A stretch of DNA of 64,000 nucleotides from JBCBRD01 sp039819785 (GTDB lineage Bacteria > Pseudomonadota > Alphaproteobacteria > Rhizobiales > Hyphomicrobiaceae). Below, in pieces: positions 8,838 to 16,604 of the stretch (within the stretch, counting starts at the first letter, position 1; each line of letters starts with the position of its first letter). The stretch spans positions 54,187-118,186 of the forward strand of contig JBCBRH010000009.1 of the NCBI GenBank assembly GCA_039819785.1, in the 5' to 3' direction. Position numbers and translations under genes: made by a program. The notes beneath the pieces are model-generated. The model was given only the letters and a program-made list of their open reading frames with translations, was not told the origin of the DNA and did not search any database.

Positions 8838-9419
8838 TCAGTTCACCATTGGAATGCGGATCACAACGCCGCCCATGACATCACCGACTTTGAAGTCTGT
8901 ACGTGGTGTGTCTTTGTGGTTGTTGTGGCAGCTGGCGCAGACTTTTGCGACGGCGACATCGGCGTACACGGCTGTGAAGTACTTGGTTCCACCAAGCGTT
9001 TCTTCGCCGTAATAGTTTTCACCTTTGTTGTCGTTGACGAATTTCAGGCCAGCTTTTTCAACATCGGTGCGTGGTGCGTTCTGCTTGTTGATCGGCCACA
9101 GTGACTGCAGTGAGTAGCTGAACTTGTCCGTCTTGTCGGCCACGTGCTCGGCACCGAAACGGAACATCTGTGCTGGCAGCGGCAGAGCCGAATCATCGTC
9201 GAAGTGCTCGGAAGCCTTGATGACTTTCTCTTTCGCAGCCAGGCGCTGAACCACTTTTTTGGTATAGACCGTCCGGTCTGCAACCATGACCGCAATCAGC
9301 ATGTCGGCAACGTCTTTGTACTCGACACCCTTCGCCGTCACGTTCGCAACCGCACCACCAGCCAGCACCGTGCCGGCGGCAAGTGCCGAAACCATAAGTG
9401 TCTTTGTCAGCTTCATCAT
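8838..9419 (-). CDS. exported Tll0287-like (DUF3365) monohaem protein
   Basis: The 193-residue precursor has a signal peptide (MKLTKTLMVSALAAGTVLAG, likely cut near AVA at residues 23-25). The mature part fits the Tll0287-like/DUF3365 domain, a PAS-like haem fold: the ALPLPAQMFRFGAEHV segment, a LQSLWPINKQNAPRTDVE segment, and the haem c site CASCHNNH about 30 residues before the end, followed by DFKVGDVMGGVVI. Such domains are known as redox or gas sensors, free or joined to kinases; here it stands alone and would be periplasmic. It lies 48 bases after the multihaem gene and 90 bases before the globin gene. Confidence 0.82.
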   Translation of the reverse strand: MMKLTKTLMVSALAAGTVLAGGAVANVTAKGVEYKDVADMLIAVMVADRTVYTKKVVQRLAAKEKVIKASEHFDDDSALPLPAQMFRFGAEHVADKTDKFSYSLQSLWPINKQNAPRTDVEKAGLKFVNDNKGENYYGEETLGGTKYFTAVYADVAVAKVCASCHNNHKDTPRTDFKVGDVMGGVVIRIPMVN

Positions 9420-9467
9420 TTTCGAACTTCTCCATCTTGTTGAACTTGGATCTTCAGCGCGCTGGCT

Positions 9468-10889
9468 TTACTTTGCCCCTCGGTCCTTGAGGCGCTTCAT
9501 GACCCAGTCGATGCTTTCGATATGAGCAGAGGGGCGCCCATCGAAATTCTTTTTCACGAGTTCTTTGTCGGCCAACGCATCAATCGCGAAGCCCAACCCG
9601 TGGCAGTCCATGCAGACACTGCGGATCATCTTTTCGTTCGGCCGCAGGTTTGCGTTTTGGTTGTGATTGGTGACGAGGACTTCGTCATATCCCGTCTCGT
9701 CCTCCATCCAGGTGCGCGGCATATGGCAGGTGGCGCAGCTCACTCCGCTGCCCTTCGGCGCCGTGCCGGCCGCTTCGGCCTGGAACAATTTGTGATGCTT
9801 GGAGCCTTCGTAGGCTTTGGTATGATCATCGTCATGACAGGACATGCACGACGTCACCTTTGCCTCTGCGGTGTCGAACGTGTGCGCGCTATGGCAGCTG
9901 TTACATGTCAGCTCGGTATGAGGTTCGATCTTGGATTGCATCGGCAGTCGCGCCAATTCAGTCCGCATTGGTGGAAGCGCTTTTTCACGGAAGATACCAA
10001 ACGGACCTGCCGTTTGACTACGCATGCCCTCAGCGAGCCGCATGCCGTGCTTGCCCTTCAGCCATGTCGCCGTCTCTTGCGCATGACAGCTGGCACACGA
10101 TGTATGATCAGGCTTAGTCACCCAGTTGGCCTTGATGTCTTCGGCTGTCTTCTGCTCTGGGGCATGGCATCCCGAACAATTGACGCCTGCTTCTGCATGG
10201 GAAGTGGCAAGCCATTGCGACATGACCTTTTCATCACCTGAATGAGCTGCTGGTGCATCGGCCTGAGCCGCAGTAGTCAACGGTTCGCCGACAGGTTCGA
10301 ATTCGATCTCCTGGCGGGCAACGAGCTTCACAAGCGGCTTTTCTTTCAGCTCCGGTTTGGTCGCATGCTTTTCGAGGAAGTCTTCGTAAAGGGCGGTGTT
10401 GTCATGATAATTGTGACAGCCAGCGGTGGCGCAGGTCGCAAATGAAAGATCCTTGTGGCTGGGCCGGTTCTTCCCGACATCCTCATGGCACAGCGCGCAG
10501 TAGTCCTCGGGAAGCGTCACCCCCATGGCATGCGTCACGTCCGGCTTATGTTCGGTATGACAGGTGATGCACTTCGTGGCCTCCAGCTTTTCGAGCCGGT
10601 CGGCATTGCGCGGGTCACGGAACTTCTTGATGGGATGAGAATCTTTCGAAGCCGCCAAGTCGGCGGCATGACACCCATGGCAGGTTTTCTCGATCACCTC
10701 GGGCCCACCAAACGCTGTTGTGTGGCAGGCGCTGCAGGCCAGCTCAATCTGGTGATGCCCGCTCGTCGTCTCTCCGATCAACAGCATGGCGCGGCTGGGC
10801 CCGCCAAACAGCATACCGGCCATAAGCACACTCCCGCCGCTGACCGTCATAACGATCCAAAGAAGCCAGAGTTTTGTCGTGCGCGTCAT
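9468..10889 (-). CDS. membrane-anchored multihaem cytochrome c with eleven predicted haem sites
   Basis: The 473-residue protein has one N-terminal membrane helix (about residues 8-30) and a large periplasmic part. Ten CXXCH motifs start at Cys 52, 70, 107, 131, 238, 265, 329, 348, 385 and 426. An eleventh site at residues 153-159 is CATAGCH, a CX4CH spacing. A haem-free stretch of about 75 residues (160-237) splits it into five- and six-haem parts. The C-terminal layout (ETATWLKGKHG, SGVSCATCHMPR, then NHNQN before the last haem) recalls octahaem proteins of the hydroxylamine oxidoreductase-like group, though I cannot show true homology. It starts 9 bases after the NAD(P)H/cytochrome b fusion gene, so it is probably that protein's electron acceptor. 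Confidence 0.85.
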   Translation of the reverse strand: MTRTTKLWLLWIVMTVSGGSVLMAGMLFGGPSRAMLLIGETTSGHHQIELACSACHTTAFGGPEVIEKTCHGCHAADLAASKDSHPIKKFRDPRNADRLEKLEATKCITCHTEHKPDVTHAMGVTLPEDYCALCHEDVGKNRPSHKDLSFATCATAGCHNYHDNTALYEDFLEKHATKPELKEKPLVKLVARQEIEFEPVGEPLTTAAQADAPAAHSGDEKVMSQWLATSHAEAGVNCSGCHAPEQKTAEDIKANWVTKPDHTSCASCHAQETATWLKGKHGMRLAEGMRSQTAGPFGIFREKALPPMRTELARLPMQSKIEPHTELTCNSCHSAHTFDTAEAKVTSCMSCHDDDHTKAYEGSKHHKLFQAEAAGTAPKGSGVSCATCHMPRTWMEDETGYDEVLVTNHNQNANLRPNEKMIRSVCMDCHGLGFAIDALADKELVKKNFDGRPSAHIESIDWVMKRLKDRGAK

Positions 10890-10898
10890 TCACGTGCC

Positions 10899-12980
10899 TC
10901 AGTAGAAATAAACGGTCAGGATGTGAACGGCCAGAAGTGGCGGCAGCGGCCAGAACGCGATGAGGTGCATCCAGAAAGATGCTGTCCTCAGTCGCGCGGC
11001 ACTCTGCGGGGCATCAAACACACGGTGTTCCAGCGCGGTCGCAGCTCCCGCAACGGCACCGGCCAACGCCAACCCCAGAAACGACAGCATCAGCCACATG
11101 TTGAGATTTGACCCGAGCCTGAAACCGGTGTGCGCAAACAGGGCAACCAACGCGATAACCCCGATCGCCGTATGTGCCGTGCGCCAGCTTGAGAAACTCC
11201 CAAGCTTTGTGAAAGACAATCGCTTGCGCAATGACAGCACGGCAGCCAGGACCGACAACGCCAAAAGCGTGTAACCGCTCACCTGTTTGGTGTAACTATC
11301 CAGGAACAACAGATCGGCCCAACTGCGCTCATCGATTGCAACAGCTGTCGGAACAGCTGGAGAAAACAGCGTGATCGCGGCAGCCAGCGCGGTGAGAACA
11401 GACAGCAACGTGAGTGTCCGCCACCAAGCGACGGGTTCACGCGGCACGGGCGCTTCAAGCAACTCGCCGATGTGGATTTTACAAGTCCCGCAGACGGTCG
11501 ATGCGCCTGTATCCCGCTTGACGTCATCCAGGCTGACAGCGCCCACAGCGATACAGTCACCGATCTGCCCTCGCGTCACACCGGTGCAATTGCACACCGT
11601 TGCGGTACGCGGCCAATCCTTGACGCTCTTGGGTTCGGTTTTCGGCCAAACGAGTCCCGTTGTCGCGAACCGCCGCGCCTGCCAGGGATAAATCACACCA
11701 CCGGATTTGACTGTCTCCTGAATGCGCGCAAGTTCGGTCCAGTCCCCCAGTGCGATGGCTCCGACAAGTCGATATCGCTTGAACACGAGACGGCGATAAA
11801 TCCCGTTGACCTCATCTTCGAACACAACGCTATTCAGGTCCCGGCGCTGGTCCAGCTGCTCAACATCGCCCGTGCTGAAAACATCGGTCCCGACGATCTT
11901 GAGTTTCGTTGCCAGCACTGACCCGCCGTAGGCCGCTTTGCCTTCAGGCCGCCGGTCCGTGATGTGCTGAACAGCCGCGATGGCCTGCTCAAAGCCAGGC
12001 CCGACCAAACCGTAAATCTGGTCTTCAAATTCGGCGCATTCCCCGACTGCATAGATATTGGGATCGCTGGTCAGAAGAGTGTGATCGACTTTAATGCCAC
12101 GACCAACCGCAAGTCCGATGTCGCGTGCCATCTCCATGTTGGGACGAATCCCAGTGCAGATGATGGCCGTGTCGCAAATAACTGGGTCCCGGCCAGCCAG
12201 CTCGATCGCCTCGAGCCGGGTCTGGCCCGTAAATGCGGTAACCCGCGTCCCCGTCAGAACATGCAGCCCCATCTTTTCGACGGCTGCCTTCAGACCATCC
12301 CCACCAGCGCGATCAAGCTGACGCGCCATCAGGTGATCTTCATGTTCGATGACGTAGGTCTCAACGCCCCGATCCGCCATTCCGCGGGCAGCTTCCAGGC
12401 CCAGAAGGCCACCACCGACAACAACGCATTGGCGTGAGCGGAATGAGCGTGCGAGTAACTTCTCGACATCATCGAAATTACGGAATGTGAATACGCCGTC
12501 GAGATCTCTGCCCTCAATCGGCGGCACGTGCGCGCGCGATCCCGTCGCGATGATCAGCTTGTCGTAAGTAAACTGACGACCGCGATTTGTGGTGACGGAT
12601 TTTCGCTCGCGATCGATGTCGACGATACTCGTGTTGGAGTAGAGCGATACCTTTCCATCGCCTGGAAATTCCAGCGACTGTTCAACCTGACCGAGTTGCA
12701 CATCGCCGCTCAACAGCGGTGTCAGCTTTACGCGGTTATAAGGTTTCCACCGCTCGGCATTGAACAAAACGACATCGCACCCGGCACGGGACAACTCCTG
12801 CGCAGCACGAATACCAACAGGTCCACCACCGATAACGATGACCGGTGCAACAACTTCGACCGTTTCACTCGACGTATCAGCTGAAGCGTCACTGTAATCG
12901 TCTGCTGGGGCAACAACGTCGCTGCGCTCCGCGACAGGGTCCACGTCGGCGAGCGGTCGCTCCAATAGGTTCACGGTCAT
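10899..12980 (-). CDS. NAD(P)H:FAD/[2Fe-2S] oxidoreductase fused to di-haem cytochrome b membrane domain
   Basis: This 693-residue protein joins two parts. Residues 45-440 are a NirB-like pyridine-nucleotide oxidoreductase with two dinucleotide folds (VIVIGGGPVGIRAA near 48-60; CVVVGGGLLGLEAA near 185-198) and the FAD Asp/Glu region YAVGECAEF. Residues 460-505 are a BFD-type [2Fe-2S] domain with Cys463, Cys465, Cys497 and Cys500. The sirohaem and [4Fe-4S] part of NirB is absent. Instead residues 520-693 form a membrane domain with His603/His617 and His672/His686; the two 14-residue spacings are those of bis-His b haems stacked across a membrane. It should carry NAD(P)H electrons outward, probably to the multihaem cytochrome 9 bases downstream. 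The ATG at 12980 is preferred to 13106; both ribosome sites are weak. Confidence 0.85.
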   Translation of the reverse strand: MTVNLLERPLADVDPVAERSDVVAPADDYSDASADTSSETVEVVAPVIVIGGGPVGIRAAQELSRAGCDVVLFNAERWKPYNRVKLTPLLSGDVQLGQVEQSLEFPGDGKVSLYSNTSIVDIDRERKSVTTNRGRQFTYDKLIIATGSRAHVPPIEGRDLDGVFTFRNFDDVEKLLARSFRSRQCVVVGGGLLGLEAARGMADRGVETYVIEHEDHLMARQLDRAGGDGLKAAVEKMGLHVLTGTRVTAFTGQTRLEAIELAGRDPVICDTAIICTGIRPNMEMARDIGLAVGRGIKVDHTLLTSDPNIYAVGECAEFEDQIYGLVGPGFEQAIAAVQHITDRRPEGKAAYGGSVLATKLKIVGTDVFSTGDVEQLDQRRDLNSVVFEDEVNGIYRRLVFKRYRLVGAIALGDWTELARIQETVKSGGVIYPWQARRFATTGLVWPKTEPKSVKDWPRTATVCNCTGVTRGQIGDCIAVGAVSLDDVKRDTGASTVCGTCKIHIGELLEAPVPREPVAWWRTLTLLSVLTALAAAITLFSPAVPTAVAIDERSWADLLFLDSYTKQVSGYTLLALSVLAAVLSLRKRLSFTKLGSFSSWRTAHTAIGVIALVALFAHTGFRLGSNLNMWLMLSFLGLALAGAVAGAATALEHRVFDAPQSAARLRTASFWMHLIAFWPLPPLLAVHILTVYFY

Positions 12981-13246
12981 TGGCCACCGCGCACATCTAG
13001 GAGCGTGCGTCGAGAATAATAACTCTTGGAAAGTGTAAGTGGGACTGCAGTCATTCCGCCTCCAACCATAAAGCCAACGCATCGATGTCAGCGCACGCAC
13101 GGGCATGAGAGCCTGAGTACGCGGGCGCTTTTAATCAGCGTGTTAGGTTTTGGCGGCGTTGCCAGTGTTCAGCCCAACATTGGGCCACACATGAGCGCAG
13201 TAGCGAAGCGCTGCACATTCTCGTATGGCGAAAATCGTGCCAGTTT

Positions 13247-13266
13247 TGATTAACCGATTTTAATCA
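13247..13266. promoter_or_regulatory. perfect inverted repeat TGATTAA-N6-TTAATCA, possible operator
   Basis: Two 7-base arms flank CCGATT. The arms resemble the TTGAT half sites of the Crp/Fnr superfamily (FNR, NnrR, Dnr), but the classical spacing between TTGAT and ATCAA is four bases, so this is not a textbook site. It lies 267 bases before the chosen start of the redox operon. Confidence 0.45.
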
Positions 13267-13273
13267 GTGAAAT

Positions 13274-13290
13274 CATTGGACTAACCAATG
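13274..13290. promoter_or_regulatory. perfect inverted repeat CATTGG-N5-CCAATG, possible operator
   Basis: A second palindrome starts only eight bases after the first. The arms are unlike the first repeat, so two different factors could bind here, or the pair could mark one complex regulatory site for the redox operon. No regulator gene is adjacent. Confidence 0.4.
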
Positions 13291-13427
13291 GTTCGTTGTG
13301 GTTGAAACACATTTGACCGCGCGAGAAATAAGCAGAATCTGGCAGTGAATGATTGGATTTTGTGCGGCTGCATAATAGAGCTTCCCCGTTGGTCGGAGAA
13401 AAGTTCAGAGTCGGTCAACCGCTCAAC

Positions 13428-14339
13428 CTAAGGCGAACTGACCGTCGTTCGCTCAACAACGAGCTTATTCACCGGCATCGAAAAACGGCTCCTTCCTGCT
13501 GAGCCTTGGCCGGCGAAGAAAGCCTCTAGGTCTTCCAGCATCTGCTGGTGAAATTCCGGCGACAACACAAACGAAGCATAGAAAAATCCTGCAGCCTCGC
13601 GTGCCAGAACATCAGATGTTGCGCTCAGCCTGAGAACGGCCGGTTTGATTCTGACTTCATCACCAGCAAAGGAAGCAGCAGCAAGCGCCATCAGAGCCTG
13701 TGCCGTCCGAACGCGCCGATCTCCAAGATCAATGGCGCCGTAGTCCGGATACTCCCTTTGAACGGCGCGATAGATAAGGTCGTGGATATCAGCATATCCA
13801 GGCGCGGTTGAAGCATCGCCGTCTACAATCGCGGCAAAGACCCCACCGGGCTTGAGCACGCGTTTGACTTCAGCGAGCACAAGAGGAACGTCATCCATCA
13901 GCGTCAACGCCCAATGGCACAGCACCACATCAATGCTGGCATCGGCAATGAACGGCAAGCTCTGGGCCACACCCTCATGTAAACCGATACTGGCATCCGG
14001 CAGCCGAGCGCGCGCAAGCGCAAGTTCCTCGGCGCTCATATCGACACCCATGAGTTTCAGGCGCGATCCAAAGCGTTGATCACAGATCTCGAGAAGCACG
14101 CCGCTACCACACCCAAGGTCCAAAACGGTTTGATGTCTTTCGGGATCAATACAGTCCGCCAGCAACTCATAGCTGTTGCGCCCCTCGTGATCCCGGCATT
14201 GCGACGCGCATGATTCCGTAAAACCCGCATTGTCGCGATGGACCGCTTTGAGATGGTCACACAGGTTCTCATGCGATGGCTGCTCACCACGCCGCAGACT
14301 TTGCGTCCAGCGGGTGTCGATATTCGGTCTTTCGTTCAT
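13428..14339 (-). CDS. class I SAM-dependent methyltransferase
   Basis: The 303-residue protein has a class I methyltransferase core: motif I VLDLGCGSGVLLEICD at about residues 71-86, the acidic end of beta 2 in LMGVDMSAEELALAR, and motif IV-like IDVVLCHWALTLMDD. Motif post-IV VKRVLKPGGVFAAIVDG follows. The N-terminal 65 residues, with several Cys and His, are outside the fold and may help bind substrate. Substrate is unknown. It is the last gene of a minus-strand cassette, 54 bases after the MFS transporter; a second unrelated methyltransferase lies two genes upstream. Confidence 0.82.
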   Translation of the reverse strand: MNERPNIDTRWTQSLRRGEQPSHENLCDHLKAVHRDNAGFTESCASQCRDHEGRNSYELLADCIDPERHQTVLDLGCGSGVLLEICDQRFGSRLKLMGVDMSAEELALARARLPDASIGLHEGVAQSLPFIADASIDVVLCHWALTLMDDVPLVLAEVKRVLKPGGVFAAIVDGDASTAPGYADIHDLIYRAVQREYPDYGAIDLGDRRVRTAQALMALAAASFAGDEVRIKPAVLRLSATSDVLAREAAGFFYASFVLSPEFHQQMLEDLEAFFAGQGSAGRSRFSMPVNKLVVERTTVSSP

Positions 14340-14393
14340 ACGTAAAAAGGTTCCAGTTCAACGCGACGACGCGCGCGCGTTCGGATGAGTGCG

Positions 14394-15665
14394 TTATGGC
14401 AAGACCAATGGACGTGTCAGCGAGGGTGGCGACTTCGGCGTCGCAAGCACCGGTAAAAGCGCGGCAAAAACAAGAGACATAGCTACGAGATAGGCGCACA
14501 TGACAACGAACTGCGTCTCCAGTCCGATGCCAAAATCGATCAGCCAGCCCATCAGGCCTGGGGCGACCGCAGTCGAGACGACGAGCAAGGCGACACTTAA
14601 GGATCGGATCGCGCCGAGATGCCGGGTGCCATAGAGCTCAGCCCATAAAGCACCAAGAATGATCGTCGCCCCGCCAGCCGTTGCCCCCATCAGGATCATA
14701 AAAACCGGTGCGGCATAGACCCCATCGGCGAAACCCGCGACCGCCAGACCGCATGCCAGCGGCAACAGATAGAACGGAAGCAAGGCCGCAGTGCCGTATC
14801 GGTCAATCAGCCAGCCAAAACCAAGCGCCACCATACTGGCACTGAGTGCATACAAAGGATAGCACGCCGCAAACATCGCAAGCGTCCAGGCTTTCGTCTC
14901 AACCAGATGAACCTGATGGAACAATACACCAGTGATCATGAACGGCGGCGCCAGGATGCCGGGCAACAGCCCATAGAACCGAAAATCGCTGAGGACTTGT
15001 CCCCGCGTCCACGACTGTGGTTCAGCGGCATTGTCGTCGGTTGACGCGCTCTGCTGCGGCTGATCCAGCTTGCGCGCACGAACGGTTTGACCCAGCCAAT
15101 ACACCGCTGGTACGACCAGCAAAACGACACCTAACGCAGCACCCAACCAAATGTCGCGCCACGTGAGCACTGTCAGAAGAACGGCCACCAGGATCGGGAG
15201 CAAAGCCTCACCAGCTGGAAAGCCCAGTGTCGAGACACTCAGCGCCCGGCCGCGCTCAGCAGAAAACCAACGTCCCATCGCCGTCATCATAACGTGACTG
15301 AGAAGACCTTGGCCGAACAGTCTTAAACCAAAAAGCGCGAGACAAAGCAGGGTCACCGAATGCGTGCCCGCCATGAGCACAGCGCACCCGCCAAGCCCAA
15401 GCAGTGTCATGATGCTCAGCATTGGCAAATCAAACCGATCCGCCAGCTTGCCAAGCCACAACAACGCAAGCCCACTGGTAAGCGTCGCAGCGGTATAGAT
15501 CGCGCCAAAGGTGCCATGCGTGAGAACAAGATCGGCTCGGATTTGTCCACCAAACAGCGCGATAAAATAGGTTTGACCAAGACTGGACGCAAACGCGAGC
15601 ATAAACCCAAAACCCAACGCTGGCCCAGCGTGCTTCAGAAACGGCAAGGTGCGCAAAGCTACCAT
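14394..15665 (-). CDS. MFS transporter
   Basis: The 423-residue protein has about twelve hydrophobic helices in two halves, with a polar loop near residues 200-220 in the middle. The MFS signature between helices 2 and 3 is seen as GLALLWLGKLADRFDLP, and its second-half counterpart as ALGFGWLIDRYG. The ATG at 15665 is used; the codon just before it is TTG. It lies between two methyltransferase genes, so it may export the small molecule the cassette makes or take up its precursor. The substrate cannot be told from sequence. Confidence 0.85.
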   Translation of the reverse strand: MVALRTLPFLKHAGPALGFGFMLAFASSLGQTYFIALFGGQIRADLVLTHGTFGAIYTAATLTSGLALLWLGKLADRFDLPMLSIMTLLGLGGCAVLMAGTHSVTLLCLALFGLRLFGQGLLSHVMMTAMGRWFSAERGRALSVSTLGFPAGEALLPILVAVLLTVLTWRDIWLGAALGVVLLVVPAVYWLGQTVRARKLDQPQQSASTDDNAAEPQSWTRGQVLSDFRFYGLLPGILAPPFMITGVLFHQVHLVETKAWTLAMFAACYPLYALSASMVALGFGWLIDRYGTAALLPFYLLPLACGLAVAGFADGVYAAPVFMILMGATAGGATIILGALWAELYGTRHLGAIRSLSVALLVVSTAVAPGLMGWLIDFGIGLETQFVVMCAYLVAMSLVFAALLPVLATPKSPPSLTRPLVLP

Positions 15666-15757
15666 CAATCCGCTCGCACGGTTCGAACGAGTGTCACCAC
15701 GACAATGCAGACGCCATCACGTGGCAAGCCTAGCGGATTGAACATGATCAATAGAGG

Positions 15758-16600
15758 TCAACGCTTCAGGAAGAAAAGCGAAACATGCTGCTGAAACCGC
15801 CAATCGGTCTCATTCGCACACGTATCCAAATACGGCCCTGTCACTGGGTTGGACTGCATCGCTTCCAGGCTGATGGTGTCATCGAACAAACAGCGTTGGA
15901 GATAACCTTCGACCTCATCGCGAGCCGTTTTCGGCGCACCATTTTGGTATGAGATCTGCTTGACCTCAAACGCAACCCCAAGTCTTTCCAGCGCATCCGC
16001 AATCTGTTCCGCACTGGAATAGGGAACGCCTTGGCCGGACTTAAAGCCCGTAAGATAGTGCTGATAGAACCGCAGGTAGTGCGCATCTGAGCGCGCATGG
16101 GCGATAAAGCCCATCCCGCCACCAGCCGCCATCACGTCGACAAAGCGGGTCAGAGCCGTCTCCAGCTCTTTCTCCGGAATCGCATAAAGCGCATGGGTTG
16201 CCCAAACGATGTCAAACACACCTGGGTCACAAGCCAGTTCCTGCAGCGTCACTTCATATTCAGCACCGGCCTGAAACGGAGGCTGCAGCGCCTCCCTGGC
16301 TTCGGCAATGGAAAACCCTGATGGATCAAGCAGAGCATAATCGATCGGCGTGATCTTAGCGTTGCCGATACCGGCATAGGTGCCAAGTGCCACGGGAAAT
16401 TTACCTGACCCGCACGCAACGTCCAGCAGCTTCAAGGGACGCTGACCCACATCTTTCTGACGGTCTTCAAGCCAGGCCCTCCAGTCGACGGCCTCAGCGA
16501 GATGGCGATAGTCCACTGAGGCAAGAGCGTAGAATTTCTCCATTTCCGCACGACTGGCTTCACTCCAATGATCGCAACTTCTCTGAAACGTATCTGACAT
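15758..16600 (-). CDS. SAM-dependent methyltransferase
   Basis: The 280-residue protein carries motif I LLDVACGSGKFPVAL at about residues 58-72, an acidic post-I segment (IDYALLDPSGFSIAEA), motif IV FDIVWATHALYAIPE and a post-IV VDVMAAGGGMGFIAHA. It is only distantly like the other methyltransferase of the cassette. The ATG at 16600 lies 4 bases past the stop of the dioxygenase gene; a GTG at 16612 overlapping that gene is also possible. Such tight coupling to the dioxygenase suggests the two enzymes act on the same small molecule. The acceptor is unknown. Confidence 0.8.
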   Translation of the reverse strand: MSDTFQRSCDHWSEASRAEMEKFYALASVDYRHLAEAVDWRAWLEDRQKDVGQRPLKLLDVACGSGKFPVALGTYAGIGNAKITPIDYALLDPSGFSIAEAREALQPPFQAGAEYEVTLQELACDPGVFDIVWATHALYAIPEKELETALTRFVDVMAAGGGMGFIAHARSDAHYLRFYQHYLTGFKSGQGVPYSSAEQIADALERLGVAFEVKQISYQNGAPKTARDEVEGYLQRCLFDDTISLEAMQSNPVTGPYLDTCANETDWRFQQHVSLFFLKR

Positions 16601-16604
16601 CCGC

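Larger units (their letters stand above)
12981..13427. other. 447-base intergenic region upstream of the redox operon
   Basis: No convincing gene was seen. If the oxidoreductase started at 13106 instead, the gap would be 321 bases. The middle is AT-rich compared with its surroundings and holds two perfect inverted repeats listed separately. It is the only long gap in front of the five redox genes and so is the likely promoter region; the methyltransferase gene on the far side ends here. Confidence 0.6.

Noticed and set aside
12981..13106. Upstream start of the NAD(P)H oxidoreductase fusion
   Set aside because: The extra 42 residues are Arg/Trp/Cys-rich and unlike the acidic linker that follows; neither start has a strong ribosome site, so the shorter form is preferred but not proven.
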